The notes beneath the pieces are model-generated. The model made no database searches. It was given only the letters and a program-made list of their open reading frames with translations, and was not told where the DNA came from. Source: Scalindua_A sp046757465 (GTDB lineage: Bacteria > Planctomycetota > Brocadiia > Brocadiales > Scalinduaceae). From it: a DNA stretch of 64,000 nucleotides. Position 1 is the stretch's first letter, and the number at the start of each line of letters is the position of its first letter. Below are positions 25,090 through 33,751 of this stretch, one piece after another. The translations under genes and the position numbers were made by a program. The stretch spans positions 1 to 64,000 of the forward strand of contig JBHHYH010000007.1 in assembly GCA_046757465.1 (NCBI GenBank), in the 5' to 3' direction.

Positions 25090-26031
25090 TTGATTATAAG
25101 ACATAATAAAGGGTGTTTAGAAGTAGGTGGAAAAACATTGGTTATGGGTATCTTGAATGTGACACCAGATTCTTTTTACGATGGAAGGAAGTATGATGAC
25201 TTAGAAAGTGCTCTTAACCACGCAAGGCAAATGAGTGAAGATGGTGCTGACATAATAGATATTGGAGGTGAATCTACCAGACCGGGTTCAGGTTATGTTA
25301 CTGCTGATGAAGAAATACGGCGGGTCATACCGGTTATTAAAGAATTAAGTAAAGAAACACATAAGCCTATATCCATTGATACATATAAAGCTGTGGTTGC
25401 TGATAAGGCGATTGAGGTCGGTGCGCAAATTGTTAACGACATAAGTGGTTTGCAGGCCGATAACGAAATGGTTAGAGTTGTCGCAGCAAACAACACTCCT
25501 ATAATTATCATGCACATCAAGGGCCAACCACATGATTTTCCGAAGAATCCGATATATGACGACCTGATCTCAGAGATTATTCTATTCTTCAAAAAAAAAA
25601 TTGATTTTGCCGTCAAATCGGGAATTGCAGAGAATAATATAATAATTGACCCTGGAATAGGATTTGGGAAGACACCTCTACATAATCTCGAGATTCTAAA
25701 GCGATTAAGTGAATTAAAATGTCTGAATCATCCGGTTATGATTGGTACTTCACGCAAATCTTTTATTAGTAGTATTCTAAAAATTTCAGAACCAGCCCGA
25801 CCATGCCCCCACAGCCCCAGCATCTTGCTTTCGCAAGAAAGCGCAGGGGCTAGCAGTGGGGGTCGTTCTGGCGGGGAGGAAGGTCTTTCTAAAGATAATT
25901 CACAACTTGTTGGGACATTGGTGACGTTAGTCATTGCTATAACGAAGGGTGTAAATATTGTTAGAGTACATGATGTTAAAGAGGCTGTTCAAGTGACTAA
26001 GATGTGTAGGGCAATTGAATCGACTAATTGA
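25090..26031 (+). CDS. folP: Dihydropteroate synthase with an in-frame palindromic insertion
   Basis: Folate pathway enzyme joining p-aminobenzoate to dihydropterin pyrophosphate. Motifs GILNVTPDSFYDG, GADIIDIGGESTRPGS, ISIDTYKAVVADKAI, INDISGLQ, DPGIGFGKT, IGTSRKSF and RVHDV are present. It is 313 residues, longer than usual. About 30 residues (PARPCPHSP to GGRSGGEE), between SRKSFISSILKISE and SQLVGTL, come from a GC-rich hairpin element (25792-25880). The start is a TTG at 25090; no ATG is placed correctly. Confidence 0.94.
   Translation: MIIRHNKGCLEVGGKTLVMGILNVTPDSFYDGRKYDDLESALNHARQMSEDGADIIDIGGESTRPGSGYVTADEEIRRVIPVIKELSKETHKPISIDTYKAVVADKAIEVGAQIVNDISGLQADNEMVRVVAANNTPIIIMHIKGQPHDFPKNPIYDDLISEIILFFKKKIDFAVKSGIAENNIIIDPGIGFGKTPLHNLEILKRLSELKCLNHPVMIGTSRKSFISSILKISEPARPCPHSPSILLSQESAGASSGGRSGGEEGLSKDNSQLVGTLVTLVIAITKGVNIVRVHDVKEAVQVTKMCRAIESTN
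25792..25880. repeat. GC-rich hairpin element inserted in frame in folP
   Basis: CCCCCAC (25806-25812) pairs with GTGGGGG (25856-25862), AGCCCC (25813-25818) with GGGGCT (25846-25851), and CTTGC with GCAAG at the tip. The outer ends CCAGCCCGACC and GGTCGTTCTGGCGGGG share words with the phosphorylase and 9648 copies. No stop codon arises in the folP frame. Confidence 0.8.
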
Positions 26032-26076
26032 CATTGAAATACCTAGCCGTAATTATGATATGGAGCATTTAGGCTT

Positions 26077-26886
26077 ATGAATAGTTTTTTTGGATTCTTT
26101 GAAAACCTGCACGGCTGGATGTTAATAAAGTCGTGCGTAGAAATATTCATAATATTTATTTTACTATACACGATACTGAGGATAATGCATGGAACTCGTG
26201 GGACCGGCATACTCAGGGGTTTAGCTTTTACACTGGTTATAATTTCTATAGTAACATTGTTCTTCATAAAAAAATTAGAACTCTATGCTGTTGACTGGAT
26301 TGTTACCGAATTTTTACCGGTTTTTATTATTCCAATAGTAATTTTGTTTCAACCGGAGTTTAGACGCGCACTTGTTAGATTGGGACATAGGCCTTTTTTA
26401 CGAATGTTTTTCAGGTCAGAGATACAGGTTGCTGAAGAGATTGTAAAGGCTGTTTCAACCCTGTCTAAAAGTAAGGTAGGAGGTTTGATTGCAATCGAAC
26501 GTGAAGATGGTTTAGATAATTATATAGAAAGTGGCATAAGGATTAATTCAGATGTTTCAAGTGACCTTATAAGTACGATTTTTTGGCCAGGCACACCACT
26601 TCATGATGGGGCAGTTATTATTCAAGAACAGAAAATTGCGGCTGCGGGTTGCCTTTTTCCATTAACAGAGAATATTAGCATAGCAAAAACATATGGGACA
26701 CGCCACAGGGCAGGCATTGGTATTACAGAAGAAACAGATGCTATCTCAATAATTATTTCGGAGGAGACAGGAAGCGTTTCGATTTCTGTTGGAGGTCAAT
26801 TAAAGGATGATATTACTCAAGAAGAACTAAAAAGAGCATTAGAGGAGTTGACAACTGAAACAGTCATGAGTGCACGGAGTAGTTAA
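26077..26886 (+). CDS. cdaA: Diadenylate cyclase CdaA/DacA
   Basis: Makes the second messenger cyclic di-AMP from two ATP. The 269 residues contain N-terminal transmembrane helices (up to about residue 90) and the DAC domain with the catalytic TPLHDGAVII and GTRHRAGIGITEETDA motifs, including the RHR metal/nucleotide motif. It is followed after 2 bases by a ybbR gene, the usual partner. Confidence 0.96.
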   Translation: MNSFFGFFENLHGWMLIKSCVEIFIIFILLYTILRIMHGTRGTGILRGLAFTLVIISIVTLFFIKKLELYAVDWIVTEFLPVFIIPIVILFQPEFRRALVRLGHRPFLRMFFRSEIQVAEEIVKAVSTLSKSKVGGLIAIEREDGLDNYIESGIRINSDVSSDLISTIFWPGTPLHDGAVIIQEQKIAAAGCLFPLTENISIAKTYGTRHRAGIGITEETDAISIIISEETGSVSISVGGQLKDDITQEELKRALEELTTETVMSARSS

Positions 26887-26888
26887 AC

Positions 26889-27887
26889 TTGCTGAGAACA
26901 TTTTTTTTTGGTAATTTAAGAGTAAAATTTATGGCCTTGATAATGGCAATTGTTCTCTGGTTTTATGCTATTAATAAGTATACGGGTGAGATTGAGGAAG
27001 ATATCCAGTTAGCAATTAATACCTCTCCTGGCTTAACAATATTAGATACTAGTACTAATGTGGTAACTGTCAGTTTAAGTGGTCCTCAGAACATAATTGA
27101 TCGGGTGTCTGATATGATAAAAGATAATAAAATTAAAGCAAGGTATGACTTTCCAGATATGAGTGATGTCCAGAATGACGAATTTGCAAAAACCATCAGA
27201 TTGTCTAGGAGAAACTTTAATTTCCCACAAGAGATACGATTAGATTCGATAGTTCCTAACGAGATTGACGTTGTATTGGGGAGATTGGCAAATAGATATC
27301 TTGAAGTACAAATAGAAAAAAAGGGCATTCCTGCGCTTGGATACGAAATAACTAACGAATATTTTTATCCCCACGAAGTTCTTGTGACAGGTCCGGCAAA
27401 TGTTCTCAAAGAAGCTGAAATGATTAATACAGAACCAATAGATATAAATGGGTTAACGAGTGATCAAAGTAGAACTTTTCCATGGGCTGTAGATTTAGAG
27501 CAAAGTATATCTTTTTTAAGGGATGACAAATATGTTTCTGTCCCCATTAATTGTGAAGAAAAGGTAAACGTATGGTTTCAGATTTCCGAGCAACAAGATA
27601 TTAAAAAATTTGAGAAAATTAAAATTAATGTGCTTCATCCTATTAATTATGATTTTAAGGTAAAATTAAAAGACGAATACATAGACTTAAGTTTGAAAGG
27701 GCCGAAATTAATGCTTGATAGGTTAAATTCAAAAGATATTACGGCATATATCGACGTCAGTTCTCTGACACCTCCTGGACCGTATAAACAATCTGTTGAT
27801 TGTACTATCCCTGAAGGGTTAGAAATAGAAGGGAATTCTCCAGAAGTTCATGTAGACATAGTGGAGGCAACAACAGAAACGAGATAA
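26889..27887 (+). CDS. YbbR-domain protein (CdaR-like)
   Basis: A 332-residue protein with a single N-terminal transmembrane helix (NLRVKFMALIMAIVLWFYAIN) and three or four YbbR-type beta domains in the extracytoplasmic part (repeated VxxSGPxNVL-like stretches, e.g. VVTVSLSGPQNIID and VLVTGPANVLKEAEMI). CdaR proteins regulate the adjacent diadenylate cyclase. The start is a TTG at 26889, almost abutting cdaA. Confidence 0.9.
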   Translation: MLRTFFFGNLRVKFMALIMAIVLWFYAINKYTGEIEEDIQLAINTSPGLTILDTSTNVVTVSLSGPQNIIDRVSDMIKDNKIKARYDFPDMSDVQNDEFAKTIRLSRRNFNFPQEIRLDSIVPNEIDVVLGRLANRYLEVQIEKKGIPALGYEITNEYFYPHEVLVTGPANVLKEAEMINTEPIDINGLTSDQSRTFPWAVDLEQSISFLRDDKYVSVPINCEEKVNVWFQISEQQDIKKFEKIKINVLHPINYDFKVKLKDEYIDLSLKGPKLMLDRLNSKDITAYIDVSSLTPPGPYKQSVDCTIPEGLEIEGNSPEVHVDIVEATTETR

Positions 27888-27921
27888 AATTAATGGCAAA
27901 TAATCTCTCTTGTGTAAAATT

Positions 27922-28677
27922 ATGATAAGATTGGGAGTTAATATTGACCATGTTGCCACATTAAGACAGGCTAGGATGACCTATGAACCTGACCCGGTCA
28001 CAGCGGCGGGACTTGCGGACTTGGGTGGTGCGGATATTATAACAATTCATCTTAGAGAAGATCGAAGACATATCCAGGATAGAGATCTTGATTTGATGCG
28101 TAAAATAGTCTTTACCAAGCTCAATCTGGAAATGTCAACTTCGCAGGAGATAATTGATATTGCGCTTAAGTTAAAACCCGAGCAGGTAACTTTTGTGCCT
28201 GAAAAAAGGCAAGAGATTACAACGGAAGGTGGGCTATCTGTGACTACACAGAAAAGACTGCTTATCGATGTTATTAAGAGATTCAAAGATAATGGTATAC
28301 ACGTAAGTCTTTTTATAGATCCAGATAAAGATCAAATCATAGCTTCCAGCGAAGTTGGTGCTCAATCTGTCGAACTTCATACGGGTAATTATGCCAACGC
28401 TAGAGGCGATAAACAGTGTACTGAAAAGCTGGAAGAATTGAAAGAGGGTGTAAAAATTGCTCAGAGTTCAGATCTGCGGGTAAATGCGGGGCATGGGTTG
28501 ACATATAAAAACACGGGCCCTATTGTGGAACATTTGGATGTTGAGGAGCTTCATATTGGTCATAGCATTGTTTCAAGAGCGATCTTTGTAGGGTTTAAGA
28601 GAGCTGTCCGGGAAATGAAAGAGCTTATCCATAATCATTATCTTATAAGAAAGACTTCTAAACACGTTGAAGTATAG
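27922..28677 (+). CDS. pdxJ: Pyridoxine 5'-phosphate synthase
   Basis: Last ring-closing step of DXP-dependent vitamin B6 synthesis. From the ATG at 27922 it has 251 residues with the family opening LGVNIDHVATLRQAR, the catalytic ITIHLREDRRHIQD, ELHTGNYA, and the C-terminal NAGHGLTYKN and ELHIGHSIVSRAI. The tail after VREMKELI is normal. An upstream TTG at 27910 is unlikely. Confidence 0.96.
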   Translation: MIRLGVNIDHVATLRQARMTYEPDPVTAAGLADLGGADIITIHLREDRRHIQDRDLDLMRKIVFTKLNLEMSTSQEIIDIALKLKPEQVTFVPEKRQEITTEGGLSVTTQKRLLIDVIKRFKDNGIHVSLFIDPDKDQIIASSEVGAQSVELHTGNYANARGDKQCTEKLEELKEGVKIAQSSDLRVNAGHGLTYKNTGPIVEHLDVEELHIGHSIVSRAIFVGFKRAVREMKELIHNHYLIRKTSKHVEV

Positions 28678-28725
28678 AAAATTCCAAATTAACAAGCGTA
28701 GTGCAAAAAAGAGGAGTTTGAGTTT

Positions 28726-29706
28726 ATGTTTACCCCGTTAGAGAAAGCTACCAATAAAATCACTGGTAGAATTAAAACAAATGGTGATGATGTTTTAATA
28801 TCACCATCAACAAATCCCGCTAGAGAAGGTTCTCTAACGGGGTTTACTGGATCACTAGTTGCTTTGGTTACACCATTCAAAGATGGATTAGTAGATTATG
28901 ATAAACTTGCAGAATTGGTGGAATACCATATTGGAAATGGTACAAATGGCATAATACCATGTGGAACTACAGGGGAGTCTCCTACTTTGACTCACGAGGA
29001 GCATGGGGAAGTTGTTAGTAAAGTTGTCGAGAAGGCAGATGGTCGTATACCTGTTATAGCAGGAACCGGTTCTAATAATACGAGTGAAGCGCTGAGCTTA
29101 ACTAAATATGCAAAAAAAGCAGGCGCAGATGGAGCCTTAATGATCACTCCTTATTATAATAAGCCTACACAAGAAGGGCTTTACAAGCATTTTAAGGCCG
29201 TCGCAGAGGAAATAGATATTCCGATTGTTATCTATAATGTTCCCTCTAGAACAGGTGTTTCAATTTTTCCTGAAACTGTGGCCAGGCTTTATGAAATGGA
29301 GAACATAGTTGCAATTAAAGAAGCAAGTGGAAACATCGATCAGACAAGTCAAATTCTCGCATTATGTGATATTACGGTATTATCTGGAGATGATTCTCTA
29401 ACCTTGCCAATATTGTCTGTGGGCGGTAAGGGGGTTATCTCAGTGGTGGCTAATATTCTTCCGCAGGATGTGTCAGAAATGGTATCAATATTTCTTAGCG
29501 GTATGGTTAAAGAATCCCAGGAAATACATAAAAAACTTTTCCCTATTTGTAGAGCGATGTTTATTGAAACAAATCCTATTCCCGTAAAAACGGCAATGAA
29601 ACTGCTTGGTAGATTGAATGGTGAAATGAGATTGCCTCTCTGTGAGATGAATAATGAACACGAAAAACAACTTAGTAATATCTTAAAAAAACATGGTCTC
29701 ATTTGA
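28726..29706 (+). CDS. dapA: 4-hydroxy-tetrahydrodipicolinate synthase with an element after the start codon
   Basis: Lysine/diaminopimelate pathway aldolase using pyruvate and aspartate semialdehyde. The canonical sequence starts at FTGSLVALVTPFKDG. GTTGESPT, the catalytic Tyr in IYNVPSRTG, and the Schiff-base Lys in VAIKEASG are present. The first 40 residues include a 38-codon segment that is a 110-bp inverted-repeat element plus a 4-base target duplication; without it the sequence would read MFTGSLVALVTPF, exactly the usual N-terminus. Confidence 0.96.
   Translation: MFTPLEKATNKITGRIKTNGDDVLISPSTNPAREGSLTGFTGSLVALVTPFKDGLVDYDKLAELVEYHIGNGTNGIIPCGTTGESPTLTHEEHGEVVSKVVEKADGRIPVIAGTGSNNTSEALSLTKYAKKAGADGALMITPYYNKPTQEGLYKHFKAVAEEIDIPIVIYNVPSRTGVSIFPETVARLYEMENIVAIKEASGNIDQTSQILALCDITVLSGDDSLTLPILSVGGKGVISVVANILPQDVSEMVSIFLSGMVKESQEIHKKLFPICRAMFIETNPIPVKTAMKLLGRLNGEMRLPLCEMNNEHEKQLSNILKKHGLI
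28733..28842. mobile_element. 110-bp MITE-like element with TTTA target duplication, in frame in dapA
   Basis: The left end CCCCGTTAGAGAA and the right end TTCTCTAACGGGG are perfect 13-bp inverted repeats, and TTTA flanks both sides (28729-28732 and 28843-28846). Another partial copy of the end (CCCGCTAGAGAA) forms a hairpin with the right terminus. CTACCA...TGGTAG and GGTGAT...ATCACC add internal stems. Removal of the element and one TTTA restores an ordinary dapA start. Confidence 0.9.
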
Positions 29707-29709
29707 TTC

Positions 29710-29738
29710 TTGACATCGAAATTTGCTGCTATTAAAAT
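29710..29738 (+). promoter_or_regulatory. Sigma-70-type promoter before folE
   Basis: TTGACA at 29710-29715 and TAAAAT at 29733-29738 are 17 bases apart. The folE ATG is about 45 bases downstream. The promoter starts right after the dapA stop. Confidence 0.65.
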
Positions 29739-29783
29739 TTTTATAATTTTATAAATTACTTTTTCTTGTAGACAATAAATGTG

Positions 29784-30344
29784 ATGGACAGAAAAAAGAT
29801 AATTAAAGCAATTAAATTGTTTTTAGAAGGGATAGGCGACAACCCGGGACGTGAAGGCCTTAAAGAAACCCCTAAGCGTGTTGCAGAGATGTGTGAAGAG
29901 ATCTATGCAGGGATTGGCGTAGATGCTGCGGAACAAATTAAGGTTCTGAAATCTGAAGACCATGACGAAATTGTTTTGTTAAAAGACATTCCCTTTTTTT
30001 CTGTTTGTGAGCACCATTTATTACCTTTCATTGGGAAGGCACACGTTGCATATATACCTAATGGCTCGCGGGTAACCGGCTTAAGTAAACTTGCACGAGT
30101 AGTAGAAACTGAAGCGAAAAAATTGCAGGTACAGGAACGTCTTACCACATCGATAGCCGAATCAATCATGAAGGCTCTTCGGCCAAAGGGTGTATTGACA
30201 ATTATTGAGGCAGAACATCTTTGTATGACAATGAGAGGGGTAAAAAAACCGGGTACCATTGCGCAGACATCAGTGGTAAGGGGAATATTCAGGAAAAATG
30301 CAGCAACAAGAGCAGAAGCGATGGCCCTGATTAAGGGTAAATAA
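29784..30344 (+). CDS. folE: GTP cyclohydrolase I
   Basis: First enzyme of tetrahydrofolate synthesis. 186 residues from the ATG at 29784 (a GTG one codon upstream is possible). GDNPGREGLKETPKRVAEM, the zinc/catalytic CEHHLLPFIGKAHVAYIP, SKLARVVETEAKKLQVQERLT, and HLCMTMRGVKKPG are all diagnostic. The folP gene for the same pathway is in the same region. A TolC gene follows 4 bases on. Confidence 0.97.
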   Translation: MDRKKIIKAIKLFLEGIGDNPGREGLKETPKRVAEMCEEIYAGIGVDAAEQIKVLKSEDHDEIVLLKDIPFFSVCEHHLLPFIGKAHVAYIPNGSRVTGLSKLARVVETEAKKLQVQERLTTSIAESIMKALRPKGVLTIIEAEHLCMTMRGVKKPGTIAQTSVVRGIFRKNAATRAEAMALIKGK

Positions 30345-30348
30345 GAAT

Positions 30349-32031
30349 ATGACAATTTTTTTTAAATTAAAAACCATATTCATATTTTTTATTTTGCTGA
30401 ATCTAATGATATTTACTAGAAATAATGCAGAAGCAAAGATTAAGGACTATGGAGAAGCCCTCCTGGAGATAACGGAGGTAACTCTCCCCGATGATGTAAA
30501 GGCAAAGGACTACCGTGCAGAAGAGGAAGAACCCTATGTAGAATTTTCAAAAGATATGAAATTTCTTAACATGACGCTAAAGGATAGTATAATCCTGGCC
30601 TTACAGAATAACTACGATATAAGGATTGCGAAGTTAGATCCAAAGATTAAAGAAAAAGAAATTACTGTTGCAAAATCTGAGTTTGATCCAACCCTGAAAA
30701 TTACGGGGAACAGGGAAGTTAAGGAGGATCCTACCGTCAATCAATTAGTAATTGGTTTAGGCGGAGTAGCTAAAACAAGTACAAGCTTAAGGGATACCAA
30801 TACATTACAGGCCACAATTGAAAAACCTATAGAGACCGGCGCCAGGTTTACATTGGACTTCAATCTTGGAATACGTAGTTTTAGTGATCCTTCCCCCTTT
30901 TCACCATTGAATCCCGAATCAAAATCATCAATAGAGGTCAAGATAACCCAACCCCTTTTAAAAGGTGCGGGAATATTTTATAATAGAAGCAAAATATATA
31001 TAGCAAGAAATGACAAGAAGAAATCTATATCGCAGCTCAAGAAGACTGCAATTGACGTAATTAGCTCCGTCCAAGATGCATACTGGGAACTTGTAAAGGC
31101 TATAGAGGAGCTAAGGGTAAGAAATAAATCTTTAGAAAGTGCCAAGGATTTGCTGAGGAAAAACAAGATCCAGGTGGAGGTAGGAACCTTAGCACCAATT
31201 GAAGTGTTAGTGGCAGAAGACGGTGTTGCTAAAAAGATAGACGAAATTATAGAAGCAGAAAATGATATTAAAAATAGAGAAGATGATTTAAAGTTAATTA
31301 TGAATTTAAGGAACGATTCTATTTTGTCAGATGCTGCGATCATACCGTTGGATAAGGCTTCATTTGAAATTAAGGATGTTTCGCTTGAAGAGTCAATTAA
31401 GCTTGCACTCGCAAACAGACCCGAAATTATTGAACAAGGTTTAGATATAGAAAATGCCAGGATTACGGTAAAGCAGACAAGGAATCAATTGCTTCCTAAA
31501 TTGGATGTTGAGGCAGGGATTAGTTATCATGGACTGGCTGGGAATTTTGGGAACTCTCTTGATTCTGTCTTTTCGGAACAGTTTCAAAGAGAATTCTTCG
31601 GAGTTACATTGGAGGTTCCATTGGGTAATCGAGAGGCAAGGAGTAATTATTCAAAGGCAAAACTCGAGGCCAGACAATCTGTTCTTAATAGAAACAAGAT
31701 AGAACAAGAGATTGTTGTTGAGGTGCGTACGGCAGTTCGTGAGATAAAAAAAAATGTTGAGAGTATCAAGGCGACAGAAAAGGCGAGAGAATTAGCACAG
31801 GCACGACTTGAGGCAGAGGAGAAAAAATTCAAGGTTGGAAGGTCAACAAGTTTAGAAGTATTGCGTGCTCAGGATAATTTGACTATTGCAGAGGGCAAAG
31901 CTGTAAAAGCATTGGTTGATTACCAGAAATCATTAGGAGATGTAGATGCAAAAATGGGTACTATTCTGGAGAAGAACAATATCATTATTGAGGATGAGGA
32001 TCTGGTGGTAAAAGAGGATTTAACACCTTAA
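30349..32031 (+). CDS. TolC-family outer membrane efflux protein
   Basis: Outer-membrane channel component for efflux or type I secretion, 560 residues. After a signal peptide (FIFFILLNLMIFTRNNAEA) come two OEP repeats with long coiled-coil helices: about residues 75-290 (TLKDSIILALQNNYDIRIA ... VISSVQDAYWELVKAIEELRVRNKSL) and 345-550 (VSLEESIKLALANRPEIIEQGLDIENARITVKQTRNQLLPKLDV). Partners for an inner-membrane pump are not in the window. It is close behind folE, perhaps by chance. Confidence 0.9.
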   Translation: MTIFFKLKTIFIFFILLNLMIFTRNNAEAKIKDYGEALLEITEVTLPDDVKAKDYRAEEEEPYVEFSKDMKFLNMTLKDSIILALQNNYDIRIAKLDPKIKEKEITVAKSEFDPTLKITGNREVKEDPTVNQLVIGLGGVAKTSTSLRDTNTLQATIEKPIETGARFTLDFNLGIRSFSDPSPFSPLNPESKSSIEVKITQPLLKGAGIFYNRSKIYIARNDKKKSISQLKKTAIDVISSVQDAYWELVKAIEELRVRNKSLESAKDLLRKNKIQVEVGTLAPIEVLVAEDGVAKKIDEIIEAENDIKNREDDLKLIMNLRNDSILSDAAIIPLDKASFEIKDVSLEESIKLALANRPEIIEQGLDIENARITVKQTRNQLLPKLDVEAGISYHGLAGNFGNSLDSVFSEQFQREFFGVTLEVPLGNREARSNYSKAKLEARQSVLNRNKIEQEIVVEVRTAVREIKKNVESIKATEKARELAQARLEAEEKKFKVGRSTSLEVLRAQDNLTIAEGKAVKALVDYQKSLGDVDAKMGTILEKNNIIIEDEDLVVKEDLTP

Positions 32032-32067
32032 AATAATCTTGAATATTATATAACCACCTATTACCAA

Positions 32068-32199
32068 GAGCACATTATAGTTTACATGTCATTTTGAACA
32101 GTAGCCCTGAGTAAAACGAAGGGGCGTTTGAGAATCTATCCTATCACTGAGATTCCTCGCTACACTCAGGATGACATCACAGTAAACTACTTTATGCTC
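32068..32199. repeat. 132-bp inverted-repeat element after tolC
   Basis: The left end (32068-32085, GAGCACATTATAGTTTAC) and right end (32182-32199) are imperfect inverted copies, matching at 15 of 18 positions. Internally TCATTTTGAACAG and ACTCAGGATGACA also belong together. It has the build of a MITE without coding capacity, between tolC and the sulfur cluster. Confidence 0.7.
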
Positions 32200-32260
32200 T
32201 CAGTAGTAATAACATAATTAACTGGTCTTTACGAAAATAGAGGGGAGAAAGGAATTTGAA

Positions 32261-32521
32261 ATGATAGAAAAAATAAATGAACTCAAGCCAGACAAAGCTA
32301 TCGACCTAAAAGGTGAAGTATGTCCGTATACCTTTGTTAAATCTAAATTGGCACTGGAGGAAATGGGACTGGACCAGGTATTAGAGGTTGTCGTTGACCA
32401 TGAACCTGCTGTTGAAAACGTACCCAGAAGTCTAAAAAACGAGGGGCAAAAGATCCTTGCTGTTGATAAAATTAATGACACCGATTGGAAAATACTGGTA
32501 AAGAAAGAGAAGGATATATAG
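32261..32521 (+). CDS. TusA-family sulfur carrier
   Basis: An 86-residue SirA/TusA-fold protein. The motif LKGEVCPYTFVKSKLALEEM contains the sulfur-binding Cys in the CPxx position (CPYT in place of CPxP). EVVVDHEPAVENVPRSL is the usual second strand and helix. It begins a sulfur-handling gene set and starts 1 base upstream of moeB's 5' neighbour region. Likely carries persulfide sulfur to the DsrE/TusBCD-like proteins; this is inference from family and context. Confidence 0.88.
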   Translation: MIEKINELKPDKAIDLKGEVCPYTFVKSKLALEEMGLDQVLEVVVDHEPAVENVPRSLKNEGQKILAVDKINDTDWKILVKKEKDI

Positions 32522-32522
32522 A

Positions 32523-33329
32523 ATGTCTGAATTTACTGATGAACAGATTAAGCGATACTCAAGGCACATAATATTACCTGAAGTTGGTGGTAAGGGACAG
32601 AAAAAGTTATTAAAAGCAAAGGTATTCCTGGTTGGCGCTGGTGGTCTTGGGTCTCCGGCGGGGTACTATCTTGCTGCCGTGGGTGTGGGGAAGATAGGAA
32701 TCGCAGACATGGACAATGTGGAACTTTCAAATTTACAGCGGCAAATACTCCATTCAAATAAGGATTTAGACTACTCGAAGGCCCTTTCTGCGAAGGAGAC
32801 GCTTGAAGATTTAAACCCGGATGTTGAAGTAGTGCCTTATACGGAGCGACTTACTTCGGAAAACATTATTGATATTATCAAGGATTATGATGTGGTTCTT
32901 GACGGTTCAGACAATTTTCCCACGAGATACCTGGTTAATGATGCCTGTGTTCTCCTTGGAAAGCCATTATCACACGGCTCTATCTTTAGGTTTGAGGGAC
33001 AGGCAACGACAATTGTACCGGGTAAAGGTCCATGCTATCGTTGTATATTCGAGACTCCTCCACCGCCTGATTTAGTGCCTTCCTGCCAGGAGGCAGGCGT
33101 GCTTGGAGTGCTTCCCGGAATAATCGGCGTTATTCAGGCAACAGAGGTTATTAAGTTGCTTCTAGGCAAAGGGGACCTTCTTATTGGAGAGCTGCTTCTT
33201 TATGATTCCTTGAAAATGGATTTTAAGAGGCTGAAAGTAAAGCGTAATCCCGAATGTCCCATTTGCGGCGAAAATCCCACAATAAAAGAATTAATAGACT
33301 ACGAAGAATTCTGCCAGGTACATTTTTAG
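32523..33329 (+). CDS. moeB: MoeB/ThiF/HesA-family adenylyltransferase
   Basis: E1-like ATPase activating sulfur-carrier or ubiquitin-like proteins, 268 residues. It has the nucleotide-binding GAGGLGSPAGYYLAAVGVG, DMDNVELSNLQRQILH, catalytic region DGSDNFPTRYLVNDACV, the Cys in DLVPSCQEAGVLG, and the zinc CPICG with CYRC upstream. No ThiS/MoaD gene with a terminal GG is next to it, so the target is unclear; TusA or the GcvH-like neighbour might be a partner. Confidence 0.92.
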   Translation: MSEFTDEQIKRYSRHIILPEVGGKGQKKLLKAKVFLVGAGGLGSPAGYYLAAVGVGKIGIADMDNVELSNLQRQILHSNKDLDYSKALSAKETLEDLNPDVEVVPYTERLTSENIIDIIKDYDVVLDGSDNFPTRYLVNDACVLLGKPLSHGSIFRFEGQATTIVPGKGPCYRCIFETPPPPDLVPSCQEAGVLGVLPGIIGVIQATEVIKLLLGKGDLLIGELLLYDSLKMDFKRLKVKRNPECPICGENPTIKELIDYEEFCQVHF

Positions 33330-33379
33330 GTAATAACAACTAATACTTTTGAGAACATGAAATTAAGGAGCATATAAAC

Positions 33380-33733
33380 ATGGCAAAACTAGGTGTCTTA
33401 CTTACTCTTGGTCCATATCAGTTTGAAAACTGGGAAACGGCGTATAACATTTCAAACGCTGCTTTGGATAAGGGACACGAAGTGCAGATGTTCCTTTATC
33501 TTGACGGCGTTTACAATCCCATAAAGTATCACACATTTCCTGACTGGCCTGAAATGCCTAAGGATAAATTTGCAGAACTGGTGAAAAAAGGTGCAAAGAT
33601 AATTGCATGTGGTGTATGTGTTAATGCAAGAGGCCTTGAAAAAGGGAAGGATTATATTGATGGTGTTACAGTAGGAGGTCTTCCTGATTTTGCACAGATA
33701 GTTAGTGAAGTTGATAGTGTTGTAAAACTTTAG
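33380..33733 (+). CDS. DsrE/TusD-like sulfurtransferase subunit
   Basis: 117 residues of the DsrE/F-like fold: GVLLTLGPYQFENWETAYNISNAALDKGHEVQMFLYLDGV, and a Cys pair in KIIACGVCVNARGLE, the position of the active-site Cys of DsrE. It accepts sulfur from TusA-type carriers in known Tus and Dsr relays. The ATG has AAGGAG upstream. It is followed by the two small Tus/Dsr relatives. Confidence 0.88.
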   Translation: MAKLGVLLTLGPYQFENWETAYNISNAALDKGHEVQMFLYLDGVYNPIKYHTFPDWPEMPKDKFAELVKKGAKIIACGVCVNARGLEKGKDYIDGVTVGGLPDFAQIVSEVDSVVKL

Positions 33734-33751
33734 AGTCTGAAAGGAGAAGAT

